Source: Arthrobacter sp. ZGTC412 (GTDB lineage Bacteria; Actinomycetota; Actinomycetes; Actinomycetales; Micrococcaceae). From it: a DNA stretch of 64,000 nt. A program made the translations under genes and the position numbers. Numbering within the stretch: position 1 is the stretch's first letter; every line of letters begins with the position of its first letter. Shown here one piece after another: positions 8,712 to 17,143 of the stretch. The notes beneath the pieces are model-generated. The model was not told where the DNA came from, ran no database searches, and saw nothing but the letters and a program-made list of their open reading frames with translations. The stretch covers positions 1 through 64,000 of the forward strand of contig NZ_PJII01000019.1 in NCBI RefSeq assembly GCF_002929215.1. The letters run 5' to 3'.

Positions 8712-9179
8712 ATGATCGACCCTCCAACGGTTCCCGCGCTCGAGCGTGCGTTTGAGGTGAATGTTCGTCTCGGCCCGCTGGCGGATCATGGTCAAACCCG
8801 GGCGGGTCACCGCCGGGTCATCCCGATTACCGGCGGAGAAATTTCCGGCGGCGTTCAGGCCAGGATCCTGCCCGGCGGAGCGGACTGGCAACTTGTTCGC
8901 GGGGACGGCGCCATCGACATTGACAGCCGTTACAGTGCTCGCACCCCGGACGGAGAGATGGTTTACCTCCAGGTCACCGGCCTGCGCACCGGCCCAGCCG
9001 ACGTCCTGGACTCACTGCTCAAGGGCGAGAATATCGCTCCCGCCCGCTACTACTTTCGCACCGTCATAACGATTGAGACCTCGGCAGCAAGATTGCGGCA
9101 CTTGGAGGATTCCATCTTCATCGCCTCCTGCGCCAGAGACGCTGACGCTGTCCGTTATACCGCCTACCGCATCACCTGA
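8712..9179 (+). CDS. DUF3237-family protein, copy 1
   Basis: 155 residues. The stretch IPITGGEISGGVQARILPGGADWQLVRGDGAIDIDSRYSA is the core pattern of DUF3237, a small beta-barrel family often found beside amidases and amidohydrolases; its function is not established. Start chosen at ATG 8712 (AAGAAAAGAG upstream) rather than 8673. A paralogue lies at 10133-10579 on the other side of the TetR gene. Confidence 0.78.
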   Translation: MIDPPTVPALERAFEVNVRLGPLADHGQTRAGHRRVIPITGGEISGGVQARILPGGADWQLVRGDGAIDIDSRYSARTPDGEMVYLQVTGLRTGPADVLDSLLKGENIAPARYYFRTVITIETSAARLRHLEDSIFIASCARDADAVRYTAYRIT

Positions 9180-9220
9180 TCCTTCGGGAGGTTTATCGGC
9201 GACGGTATCGGCCAGCCGCA

Positions 9221-9238
9221 GACCCCGTCACCGGGGTC
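9221..9238. terminator. Hairpin between convergent DUF3237 and TetR genes
   Basis: GACCCCG-TCAC-CGGGGTC, a perfect 7-bp stem with 4-nt loop lying between two convergent stop codons; it could serve both transcripts. Confidence 0.6.
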
Positions 9239-9273
9239 AAGCGTCTGACGCCGAGTGCTGCCGCGATAGCGGA

Positions 9274-9966
9274 CTAGGCCGATTGCGACAACTCTCTGCC
9301 TTCCAGCATCCGCTCGATACTGGTAACGAACATCTCCACCGTCCGGGAGAACACCTCGGAGGGATCGATTTGGCGCAGGTCTGACATCACGGCGTCCGCG
9401 TATGGATACTGCGCGGGATCAACGGGCGCGTACACCTGCGTCCTGAACCAGACACCCTGCGGATTGACCAGCCCCGGGGAGGATAGGAGTGCGCCTTGGG
9501 CGGCACTCGATCCAAGCACGATATTCACGTAAACCTGGTACTGGACGACCGCCTCGCGGCCGTGCACGCCAGCGACGTGAAGGGCGCGAAGCACGCAATC
9601 GACAGCGCGCAACTCGCTCATGCCACCTGTGAGAAGGTTCATGCCCATCGCCGCCGCAGCCGGGTGTGTGTTAGCGGTCTGCCACGCCCTGTGGGCGAGT
9701 TCGCGCAGGTCAGCGCGCCAGTCATCCGTTGGCTCGTAGCCGGCGAGTGAGATCGCGTCGAGCTCGTCGGAGATCGCGCAGATCATGTCGTGGCGGCTGG
9801 CGAAGTGCCTGTATACCGCAGTAGGCGAGGCCTGAAGCTCAGCCCCAAGACGTGCGAAAGTTAGCGCCTCCGAGCCCTCGGCGTCGAGGATCCGAATTGC
9901 GGCGGCGACGATCTCCGCCTGCGACAGCGATCCTCGGCTTCGGCGAGAGCGGTGTTCCTTGGCCAA
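9274..9966 (-). CDS. TetR-family regulator of the amidase/ABC unit
   Basis: 230 residues from a TTG start with AGGAGG 7 bp upstream. Helix-turn-helix residues 15-62 end in ELQASPTAVYRHFASRHDMICAI. The C-terminal part has the WRADLRELAHRAW segment common in actinobacterial TetR proteins. Divergent from the second DUF3237 gene and the ABC/amidase operon, with candidate operators between; expected to repress that operon. Confidence 0.85.
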   Translation of the reverse strand: MAKEHRSRRSRGSLSQAEIVAAAIRILDAEGSEALTFARLGAELQASPTAVYRHFASRHDMICAISDELDAISLAGYEPTDDWRADLRELAHRAWQTANTHPAAAAMGMNLLTGGMSELRAVDCVLRALHVAGVHGREAVVQYQVYVNIVLGSSAAQGALLSSPGLVNPQGVWFRTQVYAPVDPAQYPYADAVMSDLRQIDPSEVFSRTVEMFVTSIERMLEGRELSQSA

Positions 9967-10065
9967 CTGCAGTCCTCCTTTGCCGTCATTCTATTCGGGT
10001 TGAGTTGCCGGCGGGCTTGCGGGCGCACTACGCCACCCATGTAAAGTTTAAGTTAACGCCATTGA

Positions 10066-10082
10066 CTAAGCCATTCACTTAG
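10066..10082. promoter_or_regulatory. Candidate operator in the divergent TetR/DUF3237 region
   Basis: CTAAG-CCATTCA-CTTAG is an inverted repeat 51 bp before the DUF3237 start and 100 bp from the TetR start. The preceding bases 10041-10055 (AAGTTTAAGTTAAC) are AT-rich and may include the promoter. Confidence 0.4.
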
Positions 10083-10132
10083 CTCACACTCGTCATACAC
10101 CCTCGCATCCAAGCGAGGCAACTACGAATGAT

Positions 10133-10579
10133 GTGACATTGAATAAGCCCCCTGAGCTACGCCTCGTGTTCACCATCACGGCCTTGGTTGACGAGAGCCT
10201 GCTATTGGAGCGCCGCTCGACCGAGTCGCTCGACTACATCCCGATCACCGGCGGCCCCGTCCGGGGAGCCGTCGAGGGCGAAATCATCCCCGGCGGCGGC
10301 GACTGGTGCCTCAACCGCGCCGACGATTCCTACGAGGTTGAGGCACGGTACCTAATCCGCACCCATGATGACGCAGTCATCGACGTAGTCAACGTGGGCG
10401 TCCTCCGCCACCTGCCCGGCGAATCAGGCGGTTCAGAAGACATGGGCTACTTCCTTACGACTCCGCGATTCCGCACCGCAGCGCCGCAGTACCAGTGGCT
10501 CACCCGCTCGGTCTTCGTGGGCCGAGCAGCCACCAACCCGAGCGCCACCACGATCGATGTCTTCGAAGTCCAGTCCTAA
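10133..10579 (+). CDS. DUF3237-family protein, copy 2
   Basis: 148 residues from a GTG start. The block DYIPITGGPVRGAVEGEIIP and the following GGGDWCLNRADD match the DUF3237 pattern and the copy at 8712. First gene of a long plus-strand run (10133-18742) with an ABC importer, amidase and amidohydrolase. It may act on, or sense, the same substrate; unproven. Confidence 0.78.
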   Translation: MTLNKPPELRLVFTITALVDESLLLERRSTESLDYIPITGGPVRGAVEGEIIPGGGDWCLNRADDSYEVEARYLIRTHDDAVIDVVNVGVLRHLPGESGGSEDMGYFLTTPRFRTAAPQYQWLTRSVFVGRAATNPSATTIDVFEVQS

Positions 10580-10614
10580 ACTCTCCACCCCCCACCAACA
10601 AGAGGAGCAATGTG

Positions 10615-12162
10615 ATGAACCGACGAAACCGTCTCGTTGTGCCCGCGCTTCTGGCCGCAGTCACGGTCGCGGCCACGGGCTGCATCCCAGGAGCCGGCAA
10701 AGACGCCACGGCTACCACTGACACCATCCGCACAACGATCGATGTGCCGGCCAACTTCGACCCCACGCTGACGGCGTCGCTTCCGGATTTCGTCCTCGCA
10801 CGAACCTCGTACGACACTCTTCTCCGCAAGGACGAAAGCGGGCTGGTCGCCGGTCTCGCCACTGAGTGGACGTCGACCCCCAGCCAGGCCGTGCTCACTC
10901 TCCGTAAGGGCGCCACGTGCTCCGACGGGACCGAGATCACACCGACGGTCGTAAAGAACTCCCTCGAGTTTTTCGCGCGACCCGACACCGGGTCCACAGT
11001 TCCTCCGCAGGTATTCGGTGGCAACGTCCCGGTCATCACAGCGAACGATGACGCGGGCACCGTCACCATCGACCTCGAGACGCCGTGGCCCGACCTGCTC
11101 ACCGGATTGTCGATCTCTAGCACTGGCATCGTCTGCCCGGCAGGCATCGCTGACCCCAAGGGCCTGGCGGAAGGCAAGGTCGAGGGAAGCGAATCCGGCC
11201 CGTACACGCTGACGTCTTTCGAACCCGGGGTGAAGTACGAGTACACACTGCGCGGCGACTACGACGCGTGGCCGGAGTGGACTACCGCGGTGGAGGGAAC
11301 CCCCGCGAAAAAGCTCGTTTACTCGGTCCCGGCTGACACGACGGCGACCTCCAACCTGGTAATCAGCGGCCAGCTCGACATCGGAGGCATCGCCCCGCAG
11401 AACATGCAGCGCTTTGACGGGATGGATGGGTACGAGCTCGCAGTGAACCGCTTCTCCGACTACTACCTTCTCTTCAACGAGCGTGATGGCAGCCCGTTCA
11501 CGGACGAGGCCCTCCGGCGCGGTGTCGCACAGGCGGTCGACCGGGCGATGTTCGAGAACATCGTGTCGGAGGGTAATGGCGAGCTCGCGTCTTCCCTGGC
11601 GTCATTTGCGACTCCCTGCGTGCCCGATAAGAACCCGCTCATCCCTGAGCACGACCCGAAAGCCGCAAAGACGGCGCTTGACGGGGTTTCCATCCGCTTC
11701 ATCGGGCCGCTGATCGCCGGCGCCGGGAATGAGTACGTCGCGGAAGCGCTCCGCGCTGCGGGTGCCGACGTCGAGATCGAGAACACCGATGTCGGAACCT
11801 GGATCACAACGGTCTTCGGCGAGCCCGAGGCTTGGGACGTGACGATGTTCGCCGACCTTAACTTCCTCGGATCCCTGACAAGCCCGCTCAGCTCATTCAC
11901 CGGACCGGTGATCGAACAGGGCGGTGGCAACATCGGCGGCGTGACGAACCCCGGCGCCGAGGACGCCTTCGCGTCCTCGCGGACGGCAACGGACGCCGAC
12001 GCGCGCTGCAAGCACCTGAACACGGCCATCGACGCGCTGATCGGGCGGGTTGATGCGGTGCCGCTGATGAACAGTCCTTTCATCTATGTACAGCGCCCGG
12101 GCTTCACTGTTCAGATGCTCGGCGGGTCTCTTGATGACCCGGTCTTCCGGATCGCTGACTAA
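10615..12162 (+). CDS. ABC importer substrate-binding lipoprotein (oligopeptide/nickel family 5)
   Basis: 515 residues. Signal peptide with lipobox VAATGC (Cys23), then the family-5 pattern: FDPTLTASLPDFVLARTSYDTLLRKD, LATEWTSTPSQAVLTLRKGATCSDGTEITPTVVKNSLE, and a C-terminal VPLMNSPFIYVQRPG. Anchored on the outer face of the membrane, it would deliver substrate to the permeases encoded downstream. ATG 10615 is 8 bp after AGAGGAG; GTG 10612 is an alternative. A hairpin follows the stop codon. Confidence 0.88.
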   Translation: MNRRNRLVVPALLAAVTVAATGCIPGAGKDATATTDTIRTTIDVPANFDPTLTASLPDFVLARTSYDTLLRKDESGLVAGLATEWTSTPSQAVLTLRKGATCSDGTEITPTVVKNSLEFFARPDTGSTVPPQVFGGNVPVITANDDAGTVTIDLETPWPDLLTGLSISSTGIVCPAGIADPKGLAEGKVEGSESGPYTLTSFEPGVKYEYTLRGDYDAWPEWTTAVEGTPAKKLVYSVPADTTATSNLVISGQLDIGGIAPQNMQRFDGMDGYELAVNRFSDYYLLFNERDGSPFTDEALRRGVAQAVDRAMFENIVSEGNGELASSLASFATPCVPDKNPLIPEHDPKAAKTALDGVSIRFIGPLIAGAGNEYVAEALRAAGADVEIENTDVGTWITTVFGEPEAWDVTMFADLNFLGSLTSPLSSFTGPVIEQGGGNIGGVTNPGAEDAFASSRTATDADARCKHLNTAIDALIGRVDAVPLMNSPFIYVQRPGFTVQMLGGSLDDPVFRIAD

Positions 12163-12170
12163 CTGTAACG

Positions 12171-12201
12171 GACGAGGTCGCGCACAGAGCGCGACCTCGT
12201 C
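12171..12201 (+). terminator. Intercistronic hairpin after the binding-protein gene
   Basis: Perfect 13-bp stem GACGAGGTCGCGC / GCGCGACCTCGTC with loop ACAGA, no T-run. Placed between the binding-protein gene and the amidase. Likely a partial terminator or RNA-stabilising stem giving more binding protein than permease, as known for other ABC operons. Confidence 0.65.
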
Positions 12202-12226
12202 CCCTGAGGCAAAAGAGGAAAAAGCC

Positions 12227-13660
12227 ATGGACCCCTTTATCTCCGCGGTGGAACTCGCGAGGAAGCTGCGCGACCGTGAGGTGTCCGCGATCGAGATCGC
12301 GGAGTTTTACCTGGACCGGCATGACGCGCTCAATCCGGAGGTCAACGCCATCGTCTGGATTGACCGCGATGACGTCTTGCGTCGAGCCGGCGAATCCGAC
12401 GCACGGCTGCGGTCAGGCCGGAACGTGCGCGCCTTCGAAGGTGTGCCGGTCCCCATCAAAGACTTGACTGCCGTGCGCGGGCAACCCTGCACCTATTCCT
12501 CCCTGTCGGTGAACGAGACGCCCGCGGAGCAGAACGAGATCACGGTGGACCTGTTCGAGGAAGCCGGCTTCGTGCTCTTCGGGCGGTCTAACAGTCCTGA
12601 GTTCGGACCGCTGACAGTCTCTGAGAATCCCCGGCATGGCAAGACCCGTAACCCGTGGAACCTCGATTTCACCTCGGGCGGGTCCTCAGGCGGTGCCTCC
12701 TCCGCGGTAGCCGCAGGTCTGGCACCGGTCGCCCACGCATCTGACGGTGGCGGATCAATCCGTGTTCCCGCCTCAGCGACGGGGCTCGTGGGCCTCAAGC
12801 CGAGCCGCGGCCGTGTGCCCGCCGATATCCGAGGATGGGAACAGTCCACGACCGACGGCGTCATCACCCGCACCGTGGCAGACTCTGCCGCCCTGCTTGA
12901 CGTGCTCGGCGTACCTGACCCGCTGGCATGGTATTCCGCGCCGGCTCCCCACCGACCATACGCCAGCGAAATCGCCCACACCGGTCCCCGGCTACGGGTG
13001 GGGCTGCTGCTCAACGCGCCCACCGGTGTCGACGTGGATCCGGAATGCGCCGCCGCCGCTAACGCTCTCGCGACGGCCCTCGAACTCGCCGGCCACTCGG
13101 TGGAGCCTGCGAATCCCTTCCTCTTCTCCGAAGAGGCATCGAAGGGATTCGCAGATCTCATCATCAGCGCCTCGATTTGGGCGTCCCCGATTCAGGACCT
13201 CGACCGCGTGGACCCCTACATCCGGTATCGGTACGACCGCGCAGCACAGGTACACGCCGGTCAGTACGTCGAACTCGCGAATCGCCTCCAATGGGAGACG
13301 CGACAAGTTGTGGCGCAGTGGGGGAGAGAATTCGACGTCCTAGTGACTCCCACCACGGCGTGTCCCACCCCGCTTGCAGGCTCGGTTTACGATGAGGCCA
13401 ATAAGGCCCCGGATGGACCGCGCCTTACCGAGCTACGCACGATCTCGTTCACGAGCTTCTGCAACATCGCAGGCCTTCCCGCAATCTCCCTCCCCGTTCA
13501 CACGGGCGCGAACGGTGTGCCCATCGGCGCCCAGCTGGTCGGTGCACCGTTCGATGAGGCCACCCTGCTTCGCGTCTCCGCCGAAATGGAGCAGGTGTTC
13601 CGCTGGCATGACCGTCGTGCGCCGCTCGCGCAGCACACGCAGCTCTTTGAGAGGCGATGA
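12227..13660 (+). CDS. Amidase-signature family hydrolase
   Basis: 477 residues, normal length. The Ser-cis-Ser-Lys triad is visible: Lys78 in VPIKDL, Ser153 in GGSSGGASSAVAAG and Ser177 in GGSIRVPAS. Hydrolyses a carboxamide to acid and ammonia in the cytoplasm. ATG at 12227 is preceded by AAGAGGAAAAAGCC. Its stop overlaps the first permease gene (ATGA), so import and amide cleavage are coupled. The substrate is unknown. Confidence 0.88.
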   Translation: MDPFISAVELARKLRDREVSAIEIAEFYLDRHDALNPEVNAIVWIDRDDVLRRAGESDARLRSGRNVRAFEGVPVPIKDLTAVRGQPCTYSSLSVNETPAEQNEITVDLFEEAGFVLFGRSNSPEFGPLTVSENPRHGKTRNPWNLDFTSGGSSGGASSAVAAGLAPVAHASDGGGSIRVPASATGLVGLKPSRGRVPADIRGWEQSTTDGVITRTVADSAALLDVLGVPDPLAWYSAPAPHRPYASEIAHTGPRLRVGLLLNAPTGVDVDPECAAAANALATALELAGHSVEPANPFLFSEEASKGFADLIISASIWASPIQDLDRVDPYIRYRYDRAAQVHAGQYVELANRLQWETRQVVAQWGREFDVLVTPTTACPTPLAGSVYDEANKAPDGPRLTELRTISFTSFCNIAGLPAISLPVHTGANGVPIGAQLVGAPFDEATLLRVSAEMEQVFRWHDRRAPLAQHTQLFERR

Positions 13661-14673
13661 TGACAACCACTGAGCTAACCACTCCGGCCCCGCCACTCGG
13701 AATCGGCCACAGAATCGCCCGGAGCACCTGGGGATCATTCGCGCTGAGCCGCCTCGGAGGCCTTTTTCTCTCGCTGGCATTACTCGTCGTGCTGACGTTC
13801 CTCATCGTGCCATTGATCCCCGGGGATCCGGCAGTCGCAATCCTGGGCCCGGACGCGACACCTGAAGCGGTCGCGGCCTTACGAAAGAAGCTCAACCTCG
13901 ACCTGCCGCTTTATGAACAGTTCGTTCTCTACCTGCAGGGGCTCTTGTCCCTCGATCTGGGCAACAGCTTCCGCTTTGGCACCCCTGTCACCGCCTTGAT
14001 CGCCACAAAGCTGCCATACACCGCTCAACTGGCGTTTGCCTCGATCCTGGTCGTTATCCTGGTCGCCATCCCCCTCGGAATGCTGATCGGTGTTCTCACG
14101 CGCGGCGGACGCCGCCCCGCCCTCGCCCTCGGTTTCGGCACCGTCGCCGGCTTCCTCGCGTCCTTTCCCGGCTACGTGGCGGCCACCCTGCTCGTCGTGG
14201 TTTTCGGGCTCTGGCTCAAGGTGCTGCCAGCGGGCGGGGTCGACTCGCCGTTCGCCTTCGTCCTGCCGACCGCGGCCCTCGCGTTCGGTCCGACTTTCGC
14301 GGTCGCCCGTGTGGTTCGTCAGGAGACCTACATGGTGCTTGAGCAGGATTATCTCCGCACTGCGCGCGGCCGGCGCCTCAGCACGCTCCGGCTCTACCTC
14401 CGGCACGCGCTGCCCAACCTTCTCACGAGCACCCTCACCGTGAGCGGACTCATCCTCGCCGGCCTACTCGGCGGGGCGATCGTCATCGAGACTGTCTTCA
14501 GCATTCCAGGGCTCGGCAATGAGGTAGTGAACGCGATCATCGTCAAGGACTACCCGCTCATCCAGGGAATCGTCCTCACGATCGGTGGGCTCGCCATTCT
14601 CATCAACCTGCTGATCGACGTCATCCTCGGGGTCATCGACCCCCGCACCCTTGGAGGTTCGAGCAATGGCTGA
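13657..14673 (+). CDS. ABC importer permease, DppB type
   Basis: 338 residues. The N-terminal LGGLFLSLALLVVLTFLIVPLIPGDPA and the later LRTARGRRLSTLRLYLRHALPNLL (EAA loop contacting the ATPase) with a terminal GVIDPR are typical of DppB/OppB. About six membrane helices. Overlaps both neighbours by a few bases. Confidence 0.88.
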   Translation: MMTTTELTTPAPPLGIGHRIARSTWGSFALSRLGGLFLSLALLVVLTFLIVPLIPGDPAVAILGPDATPEAVAALRKKLNLDLPLYEQFVLYLQGLLSLDLGNSFRFGTPVTALIATKLPYTAQLAFASILVVILVAIPLGMLIGVLTRGGRRPALALGFGTVAGFLASFPGYVAATLLVVVFGLWLKVLPAGGVDSPFAFVLPTAALAFGPTFAVARVVRQETYMVLEQDYLRTARGRRLSTLRLYLRHALPNLLTSTLTVSGLILAGLLGGAIVIETVFSIPGLGNEVVNAIIVKDYPLIQGIVLTIGGLAILINLLIDVILGVIDPRTLGGSSNG

Positions 14674-16363
14674 TCAACGCAAAAGAATCCCGGCTTCGCT
14701 GATTGCGGGCCTCGTGATGTTGGCTGTCCTCGTTATCGTCGCTGTGCTGGCCCCGCTGTTCTTGTCGGGCGCCGCGACCACGATCGGTCCGGAGAGTCGT
14801 GCGCAGCCGTCACCCGAGCACTTGCTCGGCACCGACAGTCTCGGTAGAGACAACCTCTCCCGAGCGCTCGTGGCAACGGGGCTGACCCTGCTCATGTCGC
14901 TCGCGGCAACCGTCCTGTCCGTCGTGGCCGGGGTGCTGATCGGCGGGCTGGTCTGGGTAGTGCCGCGGTTGCTTCGTGAAATCGTCCTGCGTGTCGTGGA
15001 TTCCACGGTCGCGTTCCCCTCGCTCATCCTTGCGCTTGTGATCGCGGCCATCCTGGGTCCTGGTACCGTGTCCGCCGTTATCGCAATCGGCATCGCCGGC
15101 ATTCCGGCATTCGCACGCATCACGTCCAATATGACGGCAGCCATCGCCCACAAAGACTTCATCGTGACCGCTCGGCTGTTGGGGGTGCCCGGCATCATGG
15201 TGTTCGCTCGACACCTGCTTCCCAACATCGGCGGGCCACTGCTCGTGCTCATCGCGTCGAGCTTCGCGCTGTCGCTGCTGGAAATATCGGCCCTCTCGTT
15301 CGTCGGGCTTGGCGTGCAGAGCCCTGACTTCGACTACGGGCGCCTGCTTAATGAGGCGCTGCCCTCGATCTTCTCCCAGCCGCTCCAGGTGGTTGGTCCC
15401 TCGGTTATGCTGATTTTCGCCGGCATCGCCGCGATGCTCACCGGCGACGGGCTCGCTGCCCGGATGGACCCCTGGAGCCGTGGACGCCGTCGGCGCGCCC
15501 GCCCGGTCCCACTCCCTGCGGCTCCTTCGGCTGTCCCGGACGCGCTGCTCGAGGTGCGGGACCTCACGGTCACGGCTCCCAGCGGTGCCGACGTCGTCAA
15601 AGGAATCACATTTGATATCGGTCCGGGCGAAATTGTAGGGCTTGTCGGCGAATCAGGATCGGGCAAGTCGATGACCGCGATGGCCGTCGCGGGTCTCCAA
15701 CCAGAGGGTGTCGCGGTCAGCGCGCGGACGATGCGGCTGGGAGACCTTGATCTGGTCAAGGGGAGTGACAAGTCGCGGCTTGCGCGCGACATTGGGCTCG
15801 TCTATCAGGACCCTGGAGGAACCTTCAACCCGGCCCTGCGGCTCGGCGGACAGCTCACCGAAGTAGCTCGCGTGCGCCTCGGGCACTCCCGCCGTAGCGC
15901 GCACGACCTGCTGGTCAAATCGCTGGGCGACATGCGCGTCCGCAATCCCGAAGAGCGCATGAGCCAGCACCCGTTCCAACTCTCGGGCGGCATGCTTCAA
16001 CGAGCGATCATTGCGTCGTCTCTGGTCACCAATCCGCGACTCATCATCGCGGACGAACCGACCACGGCGCTCGATGTCACCGTGCAGGCGGAAGTCCTCC
16101 GCATCCTCAAGCGGATCAATCGCGACGAGGGCACTGCCATCCTTTTCATCTCGCACGACATCGGTGTTGTGGAGGCGCTCTGCGATCGAATCCTCGTCAT
16201 GCGTCATGGTGAGATCATCGAGCGCCTAACCGCCGCGCAGCTGCGCGCCGGCGAAGTCGAGCATCCGTACACGCGTGCGCTGCTCGACGCCACGCCCAGG
16301 CTCACTGAGATGCCCGTGACACCGGAGATGCTCGAAACGTCCAAGGAGATTCCCATTGCTTGA
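14666..16363 (+). CDS. ABC permease (DppC type) fused to ATPase (DppD type)
   Basis: 565 residues. Residues 1 to about 265 are a DppC-type permease (PSPEHLLGTDSLGRDNLSR, then an EAA loop near ARLLGVPGIMVFARHLLPNI). A basic linker with SRGRRRRARP joins it to a complete ATPase: Walker A GESGSGKS, signature LSGGMLQR, Walker B LIIADEPTT, and the C-terminal YTRALLDATPRL element of Opp/Dpp ATPases. No frame break is seen, so the fusion looks real. ATG 14666 with GGAGG 7 bp before; 14651 is a weaker TTG option. Confidence 0.87.
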   Translation: MADQRKRIPASLIAGLVMLAVLVIVAVLAPLFLSGAATTIGPESRAQPSPEHLLGTDSLGRDNLSRALVATGLTLLMSLAATVLSVVAGVLIGGLVWVVPRLLREIVLRVVDSTVAFPSLILALVIAAILGPGTVSAVIAIGIAGIPAFARITSNMTAAIAHKDFIVTARLLGVPGIMVFARHLLPNIGGPLLVLIASSFALSLLEISALSFVGLGVQSPDFDYGRLLNEALPSIFSQPLQVVGPSVMLIFAGIAAMLTGDGLAARMDPWSRGRRRRARPVPLPAAPSAVPDALLEVRDLTVTAPSGADVVKGITFDIGPGEIVGLVGESGSGKSMTAMAVAGLQPEGVAVSARTMRLGDLDLVKGSDKSRLARDIGLVYQDPGGTFNPALRLGGQLTEVARVRLGHSRRSAHDLLVKSLGDMRVRNPEERMSQHPFQLSGGMLQRAIIASSLVTNPRLIIADEPTTALDVTVQAEVLRILKRINRDEGTAILFISHDIGVVEALCDRILVMRHGEIIERLTAAQLRAGEVEHPYTRALLDATPRLTEMPVTPEMLETSKEIPIA

Positions 16364-17141
16364 GAACACACCCCTGATCGAGTTGGCAGGCGTCAATGTA
16401 AGCCTCGGCCACGGGGCGCGCGCAAGTCATATCTTGAAGGACGTCTCCCTGAGCGTTGCGCGTGGTACGACGGTCGGACTTGTAGGTGAGTCCGGCTCGG
16501 GCAAGTCGACGATTGCCAAGACCGTCGTCGGCATCCACCGCCCGTCGTCGGGACGCATCACGTTCGACGGGGTCGACTTGACATCCCCAGGCGTCTCGAA
16601 GAAGGTCCGCCGACGAATCCAGCTCGTCCCGCAAGACCCCTACTCTTCCCTCGACCCGCGCCGGACCATCGCGCAGACGCTCGCGGAGGCGATCGACCCG
16701 GTCGCGGCGCGCGTGGGCCCCCATCGGAGGCGCATTCTCGAAGCTCTGGAGATGGTTTCGCTCGACGCCTCTACCGCGGACCGTTACCCGCACGAATTCT
16801 CCGGCGGCCAGCGCCAGCGCATCGCGATCGCTCGCGCCCTTGCAGTTGGGCCAGAGCTCGTGATCGCCGACGAGATAACCTCTGCACTCGATGTGTCGAC
16901 CCAGGCCGAAATACTCGCGCTTCTGAACCGGCTCCGGCGAGATCTCTCCCTGACGATGGTTTTCATCTCGCACAATCTCGCTGTCGTTCGCGCGCTTTGC
17001 GATGAAGTCGTGGTGCTCCTTCACGGTGAGGTCGTGGAGCACGGGCAGGTCATCGACGTCTTTCGCAGGCCTCAGTCGGACTACACACGGCGGCTCCTCG
17101 AGTCGGTTCCCGGCGGGCCGGCATTCAGGCTGGTGGGTTAA
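16356..17141 (+). CDS. ABC importer ATPase, DppF type
   Basis: 261 residues from a TTG start 8 bp after AAGGAG. Walker A GESGSGKST, Q-loop QLVPQDPYSSLDPR, signature FSGGQRQR, Walker B LVIADEITSALD, switch His in FISHNL. It lacks the longer C-terminal tail of classical DppF. Partners the ATPase half of the fused gene. Confidence 0.87.
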   Translation: MLENTPLIELAGVNVSLGHGARASHILKDVSLSVARGTTVGLVGESGSGKSTIAKTVVGIHRPSSGRITFDGVDLTSPGVSKKVRRRIQLVPQDPYSSLDPRRTIAQTLAEAIDPVAARVGPHRRRILEALEMVSLDASTADRYPHEFSGGQRQRIAIARALAVGPELVIADEITSALDVSTQAEILALLNRLRRDLSLTMVFISHNLAVVRALCDEVVVLLHGEVVEHGQVIDVFRRPQSDYTRRLLESVPGGPAFRLVG

Positions 17142-17143
17142 CC

